The notes: generated by a model from the sequence alone, not told the origin. DNA of 64,000 nt from an uncultured Eggerthellaceae bacterium (GCA_934648845.1 CAKUFS010000005.1:34613-98612); one strand, 5' to 3'. Shown: positions 19,036 to 29,259, counted from the stretch's first letter. A program made the numbers and translations.

Positions 19036-20071
19036 GGCGCGGCGAAACCAGGGCGGTATCCGGCCCGATGGCGAGCCCTTTCGGAAGAGCCTCGCCCAAA
19101 ACGACGACCCGCGCCAAGGATGGGCACTCGTCGAAGGCATCCTTGCCGATTTCTCTCACGCTCCCGGGGATTGAAATCATCTTCAGAGACTCGCACCCGT
19201 AGAAGACCCACGCGCCGATCTCGGTGACGCCCTCGGGGATGGCGACAGATTCCAGGGACGAGCATCTGTAGAAGGCACCCTCGCCGATCTTGACCACGCC
19301 CTCGGGGATCGAAATCGACCCCAGAGACCCGCAGTCGCGGAAGGCATCCTTGCCGATTTCTCTCACGCTCCCGGGGATGGCGACAGATTCCAGAGACGAG
19401 CAGCCGAAGAAGGCGCCCATGCCGATCTCGGTGACGCCCTCGGGGATGGTGACCGATTTCAGAGAATCGCAGTCGCAGAAGACATCCCTGCCGATCTTCT
19501 TCACGCCCTCGAAGATGGTGACAGACTCCAGGGACTCGCAGGATTCGAAGGCGGACTCGCCGATCTCGGTGACGCTCCCGGGGATGGTGGCCGAGATCAG
19601 AGAATCACAGGATCCGAAGGCGGACTCGCCGATCTCGGTGACGCCCTCGGGGATGGAGACAGACTCCAAGTATTCGCACCCTTCGAAGGCGTGGCAGCCG
19701 ATCTCGGTGACGCTCCCGGGGATGGTGACCGATTCCAGAGATGAGCACCAGGTGAACGCGGACTCGCCGATCTCGGCCACGCCCTCGGGGATTGAAATCG
19801 TCTTCAGAGACCTGCACCCGGCGAAGGCGCCCTCGCCGATTTCTCTCACGCCCTCAGGGATGGCGACAGACTCCAGGGACTCGCAGGATTCGAAGGCGGA
19901 CTCGCCGATCTCGGTGACGCCCTCGGGGATGGTGACCGATCTCAGGGACGAGGAGCCGAAGAAGGCATCCTCGCCGATCTTCTTCACGCCCTCGGGGATG
20001 GCGACATCCCCGCCTGCCCCCTTGTACCTCGCTAAAACGCCGTTTTCGATTGCGAAATCCTCTACGCCCAT
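18986..20071 (-). pseudogene. BspA-type leucine-rich repeat protein, 3' end cut by IS3 remnant
   Basis: 361 residues beginning IENGVLARYKG and then about 13 near-identical 23-residue repeats (IPEGVTEIGESAF and CxSLExV pattern) of the Treponema/BspA LRR_5 class, which form a solenoid for protein binding. No signal peptide is visible. The last 11 residues (PGAAPRDRMEW) are the antisense of the transposase OrfB start, so the true C-terminus was lost and the stop is supplied by the IS. It starts inside the end of a MoxR-tail fragment by an ATG that overlaps its stop, just as the intact LRR gene at 30929-32209 sits right behind a full MoxR gene. Confidence 0.85.
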
Positions 20072-20220
20072 CGCTGATCCTCCAATGACTCTATCTCTTC
20101 CAGCAATCCCAGCCCGCGCTCGGTGAGCAGCGGGCTCTTGTTGTTCTTCATGTACTGCTCGGAGCCGTGGGCGGCGGCGGCCATACGGACCGAAACCGGG
20201 TCGGCTGAGAGCTTCGTGAA
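20062..20220 (-). pseudogene. C-terminal fragment of a MoxR-type ATPase gene
   Basis: About 52 residues (LSADPVSV, then GSEQYMKNNKSPLLTERGLGLLEEI) align clearly with the last 55 residues of the MoxR ATPase at 32215-33786 (GSEQYMKHNKSLLLTDRGLDLLSEI). The ATPase core is missing, and upstream sequence to 20328 is unrelated. The stop overlaps the start of the LRR gene. This marks a broken second copy of the MoxR-LRR pair. Confidence 0.8.
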
Positions 20221-20328
20221 TCTGCCTCGTTTTCGTTGACAGTCTATCATGTTAGCATCAATCAAGTCGCTTAATCCTCCGACAGCACCCAGGCGATCGT
20301 TGCTCTTGGCGACCGTCTGCCGAAACGA

Positions 20329-21027
20329 TTACTTGCGACGCACTTTCCTGAACGCGCCTGCGCAGTGGTTTTTCGCACGGGAGGCAAGATGCTCAACTTT
20401 GTCGGAATAATCGCGTGCCGGACGCGTTTCAATCTTGAAAAAGACGCTCACAAAGCGCATAACGATAATCGAAACCACGCCGATAAGGGCGGCATAGCCC
20501 GCAAGCACGTCCACTTGCTTCGCCGCCAGATAGACAAGCGCTCCCAGAAACGTTGCCGATGCATAGAGCGTGCCGCTGATGAAAATGCGCGGCGGACGTA
20601 AAAGCACCAGATCGCGCGCGCATCCGCCACCCACAGCCGTAATAGTTCCCAGAATTGCCGCAGGTAGAATGCCATAACCGGCGATAAGGCCTTTTCCGGC
20701 GCCAATCACGGCATACAGCGCAATGCTGATGGTGTCCATAATATCCATGGGCAAGTCAAGCTTGCCCAAAAGACGGGCGAAGAAGAACACCGGCACCGCG
20801 CTTACCATGCAAGCAGCAATGAGCTCCCAGTGCTGGAATGCGTAAATGCCGTAATTTTGCAGCAAAATGTCGCGCACAATGCCACCGGAAAGGCCCGTGA
20901 TGCACGCAAGGCACACCACGCCGAAGAAATCGTAATTATGCTTTACGGCATGTATCGAGCCTGAAAGCGCGCCGGTAATGGTCGCCATCATCTCAAGCCA
21001 AAACGGGATAGTCAATGCGGCCTCCAC
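20329..21027 (-). CDS. TRIC-type channel / UPF0126 (YicG-like) membrane protein
   Basis: 232-residue membrane protein with seven predicted helices made of two repeated three-helix units, each holding the family glycine motif (GLSGGIVRDI and TAVGGGCARDL). Prokaryotic relatives are trimeric cation channels or glycine transporters. The GTG start at 21027 has AGGAAG upstream; two ATGs at codon 13-14 are alternatives. The tail after the last helix is basic. It is the last gene of the sbcD-sbcC-small protein-TRIC run on this strand. Function in the cell is not certain within this family. Confidence 0.88.
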   Translation of the reverse strand: MEAALTIPFWLEMMATITGALSGSIHAVKHNYDFFGVVCLACITGLSGGIVRDILLQNYGIYAFQHWELIAACMVSAVPVFFFARLLGKLDLPMDIMDTISIALYAVIGAGKGLIAGYGILPAAILGTITAVGGGCARDLVLLRPPRIFISGTLYASATFLGALVYLAAKQVDVLAGYAALIGVVSIIVMRFVSVFFKIETRPARDYSDKVEHLASRAKNHCAGAFRKVRRK

Positions 21028-21065
21028 AAGGCATGCTTCCTATCTTTATCAGCGAAAACGAATGC

Positions 21066-21245
21066 TTAAGCCCACGGGTCGCGCTCAAACAACGGCGTGC
21101 ATTCTCTGCGATCCGAATACGGGTCGTAGCCGTCGTCGTCTTCGTTTTCCGCACGAAGGAACTCACGGTTCGGATCGGAGAAGTTTTTAGGCACGGGCTT
21201 CGTTTCCCTTGGGGCTGAACTGGTATTTTTATCTTGAAAGGCCAT
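21066..21245 (-). CDS. Small acidic protein of 59 residues, unknown function
   Basis: ATG at 21245 with GAAGGTG 7 bases upstream. The product is polar and acidic with an Asp run and ends in LFERDPWA. No membrane segment or cysteine pair. It fills the gap between sbcC (ends 21300) and the TRIC gene (starts 21027) on the same strand, with proper ribosome site and spacing, which is the main reason to accept it. A longer overlapping frame in another phase (to 21349) looks like a shadow. No family recognised. Confidence 0.6.
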   Translation of the reverse strand: MAFQDKNTSSAPRETKPVPKNFSDPNREFLRAENEDDDGYDPYSDRRECTPLFERDPWA

Positions 21246-21299
21246 GTTTGCACCTTCTTTTCACTTATAGCATTACACGCGAAGCAGCAAAGCCGATTT

Positions 21300-24146
21300 C
21301 TAGCAGTGCAGCGTGGCATGGCTGCCCGAAGGCGTGCTTTCCACCACAATCTGGCGCTCGATTGCCTCTTTCAGCTGATCCACGTGGCTGATAACGCCGA
21401 TAAGCCTATCATCAGAAGCAAGTTTACCCAACACCTCAAGCGCTTTTTGAACTTTTTCTTCATCAAGCGAGCCGAAACCTTCATCGATGAACATCGCGTC
21501 AATCGAAACACTGCCCGCTGCCTGCGCTTGAATCACGTCCGAGAAACCCAGCGCCATGGAAAGCGAGGCAAGGAACGTTTCGCCGCCGGAAAGAGACTTC
21601 ACATCGCGCTCCTTTCCCGTGTCGCGGTCGAACACCAACATCTCCAAGCCTGCCTGGCTGCGCCGATTCGACGCCTCCTCGCGATGGCGCAACGAATAAC
21701 GGCCTTCGGAGAGCACCTGCAAGCGCTGGTTTGTAGCTTGCAACACCAGCTCGAAATACACACCCTGCACGTACGTCTCGAAATCGACCTTGCCCAACGC
21801 ACCGGGCGCGCGGCCGGTAGCGTAATCGCACAGATTGCTTACCGCGTTATAGCGCGCCTCACTGGCACTGCGCGTTTCCATGATACGATCAATATCGCGA
21901 ATTGCCTGTTCAGCGGCAGAAATCATAGTTTGAACCTTGCCAATGAACTCGTTATGGCGGGCAACCTTGTCAACAATCTGGCGCTTTTGCTGCTCAAGCT
22001 CAGCTAAGTCAACCACCGTTTTGCCTGCCAAAACAGACTGGCTTTGCAAGACAATGCCATCCTGGCGAGCAATCTCATCTTTCATCTTCGCAAGAGCGGC
22101 ACGCTTATCAGCAAGCGCTCGCTCTTCCTTTTCGAGCGCCGCGCGGCGTTCTTTATACTGCGCCAGGGCGTCTTCTTTGCGCGCGAACGGAAGCTTAATG
22201 GCCTCAAGCTCCGTCTGCGTTTGGGCAGCACGGACTTTAGCTTCCGTCTGCCCAGACTCAAGCTGCTTTGCGGCATCTTCAAGCTGTGCGCGCTTCTGCG
22301 TGGTTTGCGTTATGAGCACATCGAGTTTTTCTGCGCGTTCTTTCTGAGCGTTGACCTGCAATTTTTGCTCGGATAAACTGCGCGCGCTTTCTTCAAGCTG
22401 GCCACGCAAGCTCGCAAGAACAGCGGGAATGCCCGTGAAGTCGAAGGCACCCGCTGCGCGCTCGTCCTGCTCTGCCGCCGATGACGCCTGCGCGGTTACT
22501 GCCGCATCCGCCGCGCAACGCTGTGCGCCCTCCAGCGCCGCTTTTTGCGCTTCATCGGCACGGGCGCGGGCAGCATGGGCGTTTTGAGCCGCCGTGGCAG
22601 CACGGGCGCGCAATGTTTCATCCTGCGTTTTCAGGGCTTCGACTTCTTCTGCCGAAGGAGCACCAGCAGAACGCTGTGCCAGGTGAGGATGCTCACACGA
22701 ACCGCAAACAGGGCACGGCGCGCCTTCTGCCAGATCGGCGGCTAAAACGCCTGCGATCTCGGCATTATACTTGCTTTGCGCCTGGATAAACGCCTGAGCA
22801 GCCTGGTTGCTTTGGCGCTGCCGCTCTTCGTACGTCTCCTGCTCTTTTTTGGCTTCACGCGCCTTCGCACACGCCTGCTTGTACTTGCCTTCCGCCAGGT
22901 CAAGCGCAGACAAGCGCTCCTGCGACGATGCTTGCTGCGCCTCAATGCGCTCTAGCAACGCATCGCAGTTAGGAAGCTGTTCCCGTTCAGCGGTTGCGGA
23001 AGAAAGCGCTGCATCCGCCTGCGCTTGGGATTGCCGATTGCGCTCCAAAAGCGATGCGGCTTTTACCAGATCTTCTGTTGCCTTTTGAGCGGCGCGTCGT
23101 GCTTCTTCCAGATCATCGTAGCGCGGTAGCTGCTTTTCCAAGTCGGCTATTTCCACACGCGCCTGATCGCGCTGCGGCTTTCTTGCTTCGAGTTCGTCCA
23201 GCTCATGAGCCTTTTTCTCAAAATCGCCGCGATTTTTGGCAAGCCAATCTTGCGCAGCAGCGCACGCCTTTTGCGCTTGGGCAAGCGGCTGCTGCTCGCC
23301 AATAAGGCGATCAATATGCTCGCGTTCCGTCTGGGCCTGCTCAAGCTGCTTTTCACCAACCAGCTTGTGCTCTTTTTCTTCTTGAATCACGTTGGTGAGC
23401 AGATCCCGATACTCACGCGAGCGGTACACGCAATGCTCGCGGTCGGCATGAAGGTTTTGCCATACACCAAAGTACTGGCTGTCTTTATGAACATTCACGT
23501 TGCTCAAAATGCTCTGCAGCTCGGTATTGCTGTATTCCAGCCGGCTTTTTAGCTCGCGCTCTTGGCTGAGCAGCGCATTTTGCACGCTTTGGTACATCTC
23601 CGTACCAAAAACCTTGCGAAATGCCGCGCGGCGTTCCTCTGTCTTCGCATGAAGCACTGATGCAAATTCGCCTTGCGCAATCATGACAATGCGGCTGAAC
23701 TGACTCGCAGAAATGCCCAAAAGCTCAACGATGTACTCCGTTGCAGTGCGTCCGTTGCCCGCAAGCGATTCCCCAGTGGAAACATTTTGCAGCCAAACTT
23801 CCTCGTTTGCCATGACCAAGTTCGCGCGGTTTTTCTGCTTTCCGCGCCATCGATAACCGCCCGGGGCACGATGGATGACATACCGCGCGCCCTGGTGTTC
23901 GAATTCAAGCTCGACGTATGTTACCTGGTCATCTGTCGCAAATCCGCTGCGTACGCTCTTGCTCTCGCGCACCGACCCGCTCATCTCTCCATAAAGCGCG
24001 AATTTGATGGCATCGAACAACGTTGTTTTACCTGATCCCGTGGGACCCGTGAGCAAAAACAGACCACTGTGCAGTTTCTCGAAATCAATGACGCATTTTT
24101 CCGCATACGCGCCAAACGCTACTAGTTCCAAGCGAAGCGGTTTCAC
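21300..24146 (-). CDS. sbcC: Exonuclease subunit SbcC (Rad50-like ATPase)
   Basis: 948 residues. The N-terminal half-ATPase has Walker A GPTGSGKTT, then a long coiled coil broken by the zinc hook CPVCG, a second coiled coil, and the C-terminal lobe with signature LSGGETFLASLS and Walker B MFIDEGFGSLDEE. With SbcD it cuts hairpin and blocked DNA ends and removes long palindromes during replication. The GTG start at 24146 overlaps the sbcD stop by GTGA, giving coupled translation; upstream ATG choices lie inside sbcD. Confidence 0.95.
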   Translation of the reverse strand: MKPLRLELVAFGAYAEKCVIDFEKLHSGLFLLTGPTGSGKTTLFDAIKFALYGEMSGSVRESKSVRSGFATDDQVTYVELEFEHQGARYVIHRAPGGYRWRGKQKNRANLVMANEEVWLQNVSTGESLAGNGRTATEYIVELLGISASQFSRIVMIAQGEFASVLHAKTEERRAAFRKVFGTEMYQSVQNALLSQERELKSRLEYSNTELQSILSNVNVHKDSQYFGVWQNLHADREHCVYRSREYRDLLTNVIQEEKEHKLVGEKQLEQAQTEREHIDRLIGEQQPLAQAQKACAAAQDWLAKNRGDFEKKAHELDELEARKPQRDQARVEIADLEKQLPRYDDLEEARRAAQKATEDLVKAASLLERNRQSQAQADAALSSATAEREQLPNCDALLERIEAQQASSQERLSALDLAEGKYKQACAKAREAKKEQETYEERQRQSNQAAQAFIQAQSKYNAEIAGVLAADLAEGAPCPVCGSCEHPHLAQRSAGAPSAEEVEALKTQDETLRARAATAAQNAHAARARADEAQKAALEGAQRCAADAAVTAQASSAAEQDERAAGAFDFTGIPAVLASLRGQLEESARSLSEQKLQVNAQKERAEKLDVLITQTTQKRAQLEDAAKQLESGQTEAKVRAAQTQTELEAIKLPFARKEDALAQYKERRAALEKEERALADKRAALAKMKDEIARQDGIVLQSQSVLAGKTVVDLAELEQQKRQIVDKVARHNEFIGKVQTMISAAEQAIRDIDRIMETRSASEARYNAVSNLCDYATGRAPGALGKVDFETYVQGVYFELVLQATNQRLQVLSEGRYSLRHREEASNRRSQAGLEMLVFDRDTGKERDVKSLSGGETFLASLSMALGFSDVIQAQAAGSVSIDAMFIDEGFGSLDEEKVQKALEVLGKLASDDRLIGVISHVDQLKEAIERQIVVESTPSGSHATLHC

Positions 24147-25363
24147 GAGCGCTCCCCCTTTCCGCTGGCCTGTTTGCCGGATTTTTCGTCCAGCACACCC
24201 CACGCGCCCGTCTGACCCGTACACCCCGTCTGATCATCGCGCACGATATCCTGCATAATCGTGCCTTGCTCATCGGTTAGACCCTGCCCCGTCTGTTCCA
24301 TGAAGAAGTCCGAGAACAGCTCAAAGCAGCTCTTCTGCTTCATTTCCGATAGCGTCATTTTCCCTGATGAAGCAGCTATTTCCGCCTCCTGCCAGCTCAA
24401 CAGCAGCAAGCGAGGATACACCGCCTTCACGCGGTTGAACGCATCATAGGCGCTGCGATCCGTAAGCGTAACATGCATATAATCCTGATGATCGCCCGTG
24501 TCCTTGCCCGCCTCAAGATCTTCAAGCGAGCACGTGATCTCGCGCATAGCATGCAGCGGCGCCAAAGGAATCTGCGTCACTGTCACATTTCCTTGCCCGT
24601 CAAGATCAACGATGCACGCCGCTTTCTTCTGCGAAATCTCGCTGAAGGAATATCGCACGGGCGAGCCCGCGTAACGAACGGCGTCGCGCCCTACGCGCTG
24701 CGGCCCGTGCAAATGACCCAGCGCCACATAATCGAATGCATCGAAAAGCGACGCGTCCACGTTGTCCAAGCCGCCCAGCGAACTCATTGTTTCCGACTCG
24801 CAGCGCTCAGGATCGATACCCATTGCCGTGACAAATTGATGCGCCACCAAAACATGACGAACTCCCTGTTCAAGTGGGTGTTCTTCTAAAGCGACACGCA
24901 CGGCATCGTGGTGTGTTTTTATCTCTGCTTCACGCTGGGGGAACGCCGCACGCACATCTAAAGGACGCACGAAAGGCAAAAGATGCACGCACACCGGGCC
25001 ATTGGCGTCTTTAAGGGAAAACGTCGCAATATGCCCGCGATACGGTCGCGCAACGTGTAAACCGGCAGCATCGGTAATCGTCGAGCAATACGCCACTTGC
25101 TGCGCGCTATCGTGGTTGCCCGGAATAACGAAAACGGGGATGCTCCGACGCACGAATGATGCCAAAAAACGCTCGGAAAGTTCCAACGCCACCGACGAGG
25201 GATTCGGTCGGTCAAACACGTCGCCCGCCACTAAAACCGCATCAACCCGCTGACCTTCTGCGATAGATATAAGCTGGTCAAAAGCATGTTCTTGCTCATC
25301 AAGCATGAGCCGCTCATGAACGCGCTTGCCAATATGAAGATCGGCCACATGAAGAAATCTCAT
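24143..25363 (-). CDS. sbcD: Exonuclease subunit SbcD (Mre11-like nuclease)
   Basis: 406 residues with the metallophosphoesterase motifs DLHIGK, GDVFDR and GNHDS, then a later GHLHGPQ histidine motif, that bind two Mn ions in the nuclease site. The C-terminal capping domain has the DNA-contact and SbcC-binding region. ATG has AAGGAAG upstream. First gene of the operon; the promoter should lie in 25364-25500. Confidence 0.95.
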   Translation of the reverse strand: MRFLHVADLHIGKRVHERLMLDEQEHAFDQLISIAEGQRVDAVLVAGDVFDRPNPSSVALELSERFLASFVRRSIPVFVIPGNHDSAQQVAYCSTITDAAGLHVARPYRGHIATFSLKDANGPVCVHLLPFVRPLDVRAAFPQREAEIKTHHDAVRVALEEHPLEQGVRHVLVAHQFVTAMGIDPERCESETMSSLGGLDNVDASLFDAFDYVALGHLHGPQRVGRDAVRYAGSPVRYSFSEISQKKAACIVDLDGQGNVTVTQIPLAPLHAMREITCSLEDLEAGKDTGDHQDYMHVTLTDRSAYDAFNRVKAVYPRLLLLSWQEAEIAASSGKMTLSEMKQKSCFELFSDFFMEQTGQGLTDEQGTIMQDIVRDDQTGCTGQTGAWGVLDEKSGKQASGKGERS

Positions 25364-25622
25364 TGCGCTTCCTTACCATTGCCTAGGTGCTTCGCCTTTT
25401 TGATTCACGTCGTTTCATTATACGCGCATAGAGATGCAAGGGGCGAGACGAAAACAGACCACGAAAAGAGGTACGCCTGTCCAAAACATACCCCCATTTA
25501 ACATAAACCGCACAATAGACATGGTATGATAGACGCATTCTACATGACGGGGTAAATCTGCGCGAAAACATCTGTTTCGACTGCTTGGCAGAGTTTTACC
25601 GCCCGAAAGCAAGGAGCTGCCC

Positions 25623-28600
25623 ATGACCGAACGAACGCGAATGCTCGGAGCCGCACCATCAACGACTCCCCGCGAAACAATTTCCTGGATAAGAAAGGCG
25701 GGGTTGGCTTTCGGCGCGGTCTCCCTTGCCGTTGCCCTTCAGGGTATGCCCTTTGGAACAGCCCCCGCTTACGCGGACGAAGGCGCCGACGCAGCGGCGA
25801 TTGAAGCCGTAGCGCTAACCGACGTACCGGCAGGAACGGACGCGCAGCAAAGCGGCGCTTCTGAATTGGGAGATGCGGGTGCAAAGGACGCAGCGCAAGG
25901 CGCAACGAACGGCGCAGCTGCAGCCGCGACCCAGAATGGGAGCGGCAAAGACGGCACCGCAGCCACAGCAACGAGCGGGAACACGGCTCCAGGGACTCCC
26001 AGCGCATCGCCTGACAACAACGCACCTGCTGGTGGAACCGCCCCCGCAGGAATCCCCGCAGAAAGCGGCTCGGGCACGAGCGGCACGGCGGGAGAAAACA
26101 CCGCTCCTGGCGCTTCTACCAGCGCAAACGGCAAGACCGAAGGCACAAACGCGAACGCGACAAGCAGCACCAATGCCGAGGCGAAGGCCGATGCGAAGCC
26201 AGGCACCACCACCGACAAAAACGACAAGGCCGACAAGGGCTTCACGTATGTCACCGTCGAAAACGGCACGTACATCATTGAATCCGAATACGGCACCGTG
26301 CTTGATGTTGCCGCAGGCGGAAGCGACGATGGAACGAACGTTCAAGGCTGGGAAGATAACGCCACGGGCGCTCAGCGCTTCGTAATCAAGGCGGAAGGGA
26401 CCGACAAAAACGGCCGCACTCAGTACTCCATTTCCGCGCAAGACTCGGGAAAAGCACTTGACGTTTACGCGGCTGGTACCGCTAATGGTACAAACATCCA
26501 AATCTACCAGCACAACGGAACACCAGCTCAAAGATGGTATTTCGCAAGTAGCACCACTGCCGATGGAAAACCGAGCTTCGTTATTATCAGCACGGTTTCC
26601 GGCAAAGTGGTAGACATTGCCGGCAGCAAGATTGGCGCCAATGTGCGCATCTGGGCAGCAAACGGCAAAGCATCCCAAAACTGGAAGCTTCGCCTATGCC
26701 CTGAACCAACGTTTGGCACCATCGAAAGCGGCGCTTACATTATTGAATCCGAATATGGCACCGTGCTTGACGTTGCCGCCGCGGGTACTTCCGACGGCAG
26801 CAACGTGCAGGGTTGGGAAAGCAACCAGACCATCGCTCAGCGCTTCTACGTAAGCAAAAAGGGCGTAGACGCCGACGGCAACCAGCTGTTCTCCATCTCT
26901 TCGGTTCTTTCGGGCAAATCGCTTGACGTTTATTCGGGCGATAACCACGACGGCACGAACGTGCAAATCTATCAGCAAAACGGCACCGCTGCTCAGCGTT
27001 GGCGTCTAGTTCCCTCTTTCACTGCAAGCGGTGCACCTTGCTTCGTTATCATGAGCTGCCTTGGCCCGAAAGCACTTGACGCAGAAGGCGGTGAAAATGG
27101 CTCGAACGTACGCATCTGGAACACGAACGGAAGCGCGTCCCAGAACTGGATTTTCCGTTTGTGCCCTGCTGTTATTGCCGATGGAGCATACGTCATTGAG
27201 AGCAGCGCCAACTCGAATTACGTGGTTGACGTTGCCAAGCAAAGCGGCAATGACTGCGCAAACGTCCAACTGGGCAAAGAAAACGGCTCAAATTCTCAAG
27301 CGTTCGCTTTGAATTACGACAGCTACACCGGCTATTACCTTATCACCAACTACGGATCGGGCAAGCTGCTTGACGTGGCGCGTGGCGAGACATCAAACAA
27401 TGCGAACGTGTGGCAGTACACCTCTAACCGCTCGGCCGCTCAGCTGTGGCGCGTTATCGTGAACAGCGACGGCACGCTCTCCTTCGCTTCGGCAAAAAGC
27501 AACAAAGCCCTGACAATCAACGGCAAAGCAAAGAGCGGTGCGAACCTGAAGATTTACACGCTGTCGAACTCCGCATCGCAGCGCTTCAGGCTGGCTGCAG
27601 CAACTCCAAAAGCAACTGAAGGCAACTTCTGCATTCAAGACGGCACAAACGGTGGGCTGGTTTGGGATATGCCCGCCGGCTCCACTGCGGAAGGCACGCG
27701 CGCGGGCCTGTACGAGGCCAACGGCACGATTGCGCAGAAATACGTCTTTGAATCCGATGGCGCAGGTGCCTGGTACATTCGCCCCGTGATTTCGGGCCAA
27801 TACATAAGCGTTAACTCCAAGGGCAACATCACGCAGCAAAACAAGAACAGCAAGTTCATTCAGAAATGGAACATTGTTCCCACCAACGACGGTCACTTCA
27901 CGTTTGCCGCTATCTCTAACGGCATGCTGATTGGCTCACGTGACTTTAACATGGGCGGTTCGCTGTACGGCGCAAAGAAAGCTTCGCATTCCGGCTGGAA
28001 CTTTGTGAACACATCGCTTCTTTCCTCGGGCTATTACACCATCAAGCTCAAGGAAAACACCGACGTTGCCGTTGAGGTATATTACAACAGCTCATCTGCG
28101 GGTGGAAACATTAGCACGTGGCACGCCGAGAATCACAACTCTCAGAAGTTCTACTTGAGCGACGACGGCAACGGCTACTACACCATCTACGGCGGCTGGT
28201 CCATGCTGCCGTGGGATGTTGAGGGCGGCTCGGCGCAGGCGGGTACAAACATCCAGCAGTACTACGATAACGGAACAAGCGCTCAAAAGTGGCAGATTAT
28301 CTGGGATAATGGCGGCTTTATGTTCAAGAGCGCGCTGGGCACCTTCGCCCTGAGCTTGAGCAGCCTGGGTGCAGGTGCGAACGTACAACTTGCCGCGCTC
28401 GACAAAACGTCGGCAAACCAGCACTTCCTGCTGAACCATGCAACGTTGGGACGTGCAAGTATCTCCGATCTTATTGAGATCCTTGACGAATACGCAACGG
28501 GCGATGGCCTGAAAACGTTCAAGAGCCCCAAGAGCCTTTCCGGCGATACCGTTGATGCGATCTGGGACGCCCTGTACGGCTTTTGGGACATCGGTGCTTC

Positions 28601-29210
28601 GGTAGGCTTCACGCTGATCGACCTTACTACGGGTGCAGGCATCACGTACAACTCCGACACCGTGTACTACAGCGCTTGCTCCATTAAGGGCCCCTACTCC
28701 ATGGCGTTGAGCCAATACGTGCCCAGCGCGCTGGACGAATGGCGCGGTTCTTTCTGGCACGCACTGGATTACTCCAACAACGAAACGTACCAGGCCTATT
28801 TCTATAATTACGGACGCTGGCCGCTTGAAGAGTACAACAGCATTGGCCACGTGGAGAACTTCTCCTGGAACGGCTGGACAGCCTCTTATACGGCAGAAGA
28901 CCTTTGCCGCATGTGGGTCGTGTCGCAGGATTACCTGTTGGGCGGCACCGATAATGCCGCGTGGCTGCGTGAAACGCTGGAGCAAAATAGCGCCGGCATG
29001 ACACGCATGAGCGTATCGAAATATGGCGCAAGCCCCGTATACGCGAAATCGGGTTGGACCGACAATGCGCGCACCGAAGGCTGCCTGGTTATGGACGGCG
29101 ATCATCCGTACGTGTGCGCCATTATGTCCACTACGAACATCAACCATTCCGATTTAGTGATGAACCTTGCCGATGCGCTGTATCGCGCTCATCGCGACTT
29201 GGTGATCTAA
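25623..29210 (+). CDS. Secreted ricin-type beta-trefoil repeat protein with serine-hydrolase-like C-terminus
   Basis: 1195 residues, beginning with a long Sec signal (cut likely after PAYA), then an Ala/Thr/Gly-rich linker to about 200. Four to five RICIN domains follow (about 207-352, 356-517, 520-665, 668-800 and a diverged one to 940) with repeats such as LDVAAGG, NVQGWE and QRW, typical carbohydrate-binding trefoils. Residues 945-1195 resemble beta-lactamase-type hydrolases: the nucleophile motif reads CSIK at C1019-K1022 where SxxK is expected, and KSG matches KTG. It may bind wall or host glycans and process peptidoglycan, or be a non-catalytic binder. AAGGAG precedes the ATG, and a strong terminator follows. 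Confidence 0.85.
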   Translation: MTERTRMLGAAPSTTPRETISWIRKAGLAFGAVSLAVALQGMPFGTAPAYADEGADAAAIEAVALTDVPAGTDAQQSGASELGDAGAKDAAQGATNGAAAAATQNGSGKDGTAATATSGNTAPGTPSASPDNNAPAGGTAPAGIPAESGSGTSGTAGENTAPGASTSANGKTEGTNANATSSTNAEAKADAKPGTTTDKNDKADKGFTYVTVENGTYIIESEYGTVLDVAAGGSDDGTNVQGWEDNATGAQRFVIKAEGTDKNGRTQYSISAQDSGKALDVYAAGTANGTNIQIYQHNGTPAQRWYFASSTTADGKPSFVIISTVSGKVVDIAGSKIGANVRIWAANGKASQNWKLRLCPEPTFGTIESGAYIIESEYGTVLDVAAAGTSDGSNVQGWESNQTIAQRFYVSKKGVDADGNQLFSISSVLSGKSLDVYSGDNHDGTNVQIYQQNGTAAQRWRLVPSFTASGAPCFVIMSCLGPKALDAEGGENGSNVRIWNTNGSASQNWIFRLCPAVIADGAYVIESSANSNYVVDVAKQSGNDCANVQLGKENGSNSQAFALNYDSYTGYYLITNYGSGKLLDVARGETSNNANVWQYTSNRSAAQLWRVIVNSDGTLSFASAKSNKALTINGKAKSGANLKIYTLSNSASQRFRLAAATPKATEGNFCIQDGTNGGLVWDMPAGSTAEGTRAGLYEANGTIAQKYVFESDGAGAWYIRPVISGQYISVNSKGNITQQNKNSKFIQKWNIVPTNDGHFTFAAISNGMLIGSRDFNMGGSLYGAKKASHSGWNFVNTSLLSSGYYTIKLKENTDVAVEVYYNSSSAGGNISTWHAENHNSQKFYLSDDGNGYYTIYGGWSMLPWDVEGGSAQAGTNIQQYYDNGTSAQKWQIIWDNGGFMFKSALGTFALSLSSLGAGANVQLAALDKTSANQHFLLNHATLGRASISDLIEILDEYATGDGLKTFKSPKSLSGDTVDAIWDALYGFWDIGASVGFTLIDLTTGAGITYNSDTVYYSACSIKGPYSMALSQYVPSALDEWRGSFWHALDYSNNETYQAYFYNYGRWPLEEYNSIGHVENFSWNGWTASYTAEDLCRMWVVSQDYLLGGTDNAAWLRETLEQNSAGMTRMSVSKYGASPVYAKSGWTDNARTEGCLVMDGDHPYVCAIMSTTNINHSDLVMNLADALYRAHRDLVI

Positions 29211-29259
29211 GGTCGCATGCCGCAGCTCGCCGGATGCGGCAGCTGCAAAATAAACTTAC

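Noticed and set aside
19040..20000. Tandem 69-base repeats resembling a CRISPR or minisatellite
   Set aside because: The period equals 23 codons of the LRR protein, and there are no spacers of constant length between identical repeats.
19290..20126. Repetitive plus-strand frame (repeated ISVTPSGM pattern)
   Set aside because: It is the antisense of the LRR repeats, so it copies their 69-base period. No start signal.
28092..29147. 351-residue minus-strand frame over the ricin-repeat gene
   Set aside because: Shadow of repeats in the real gene.
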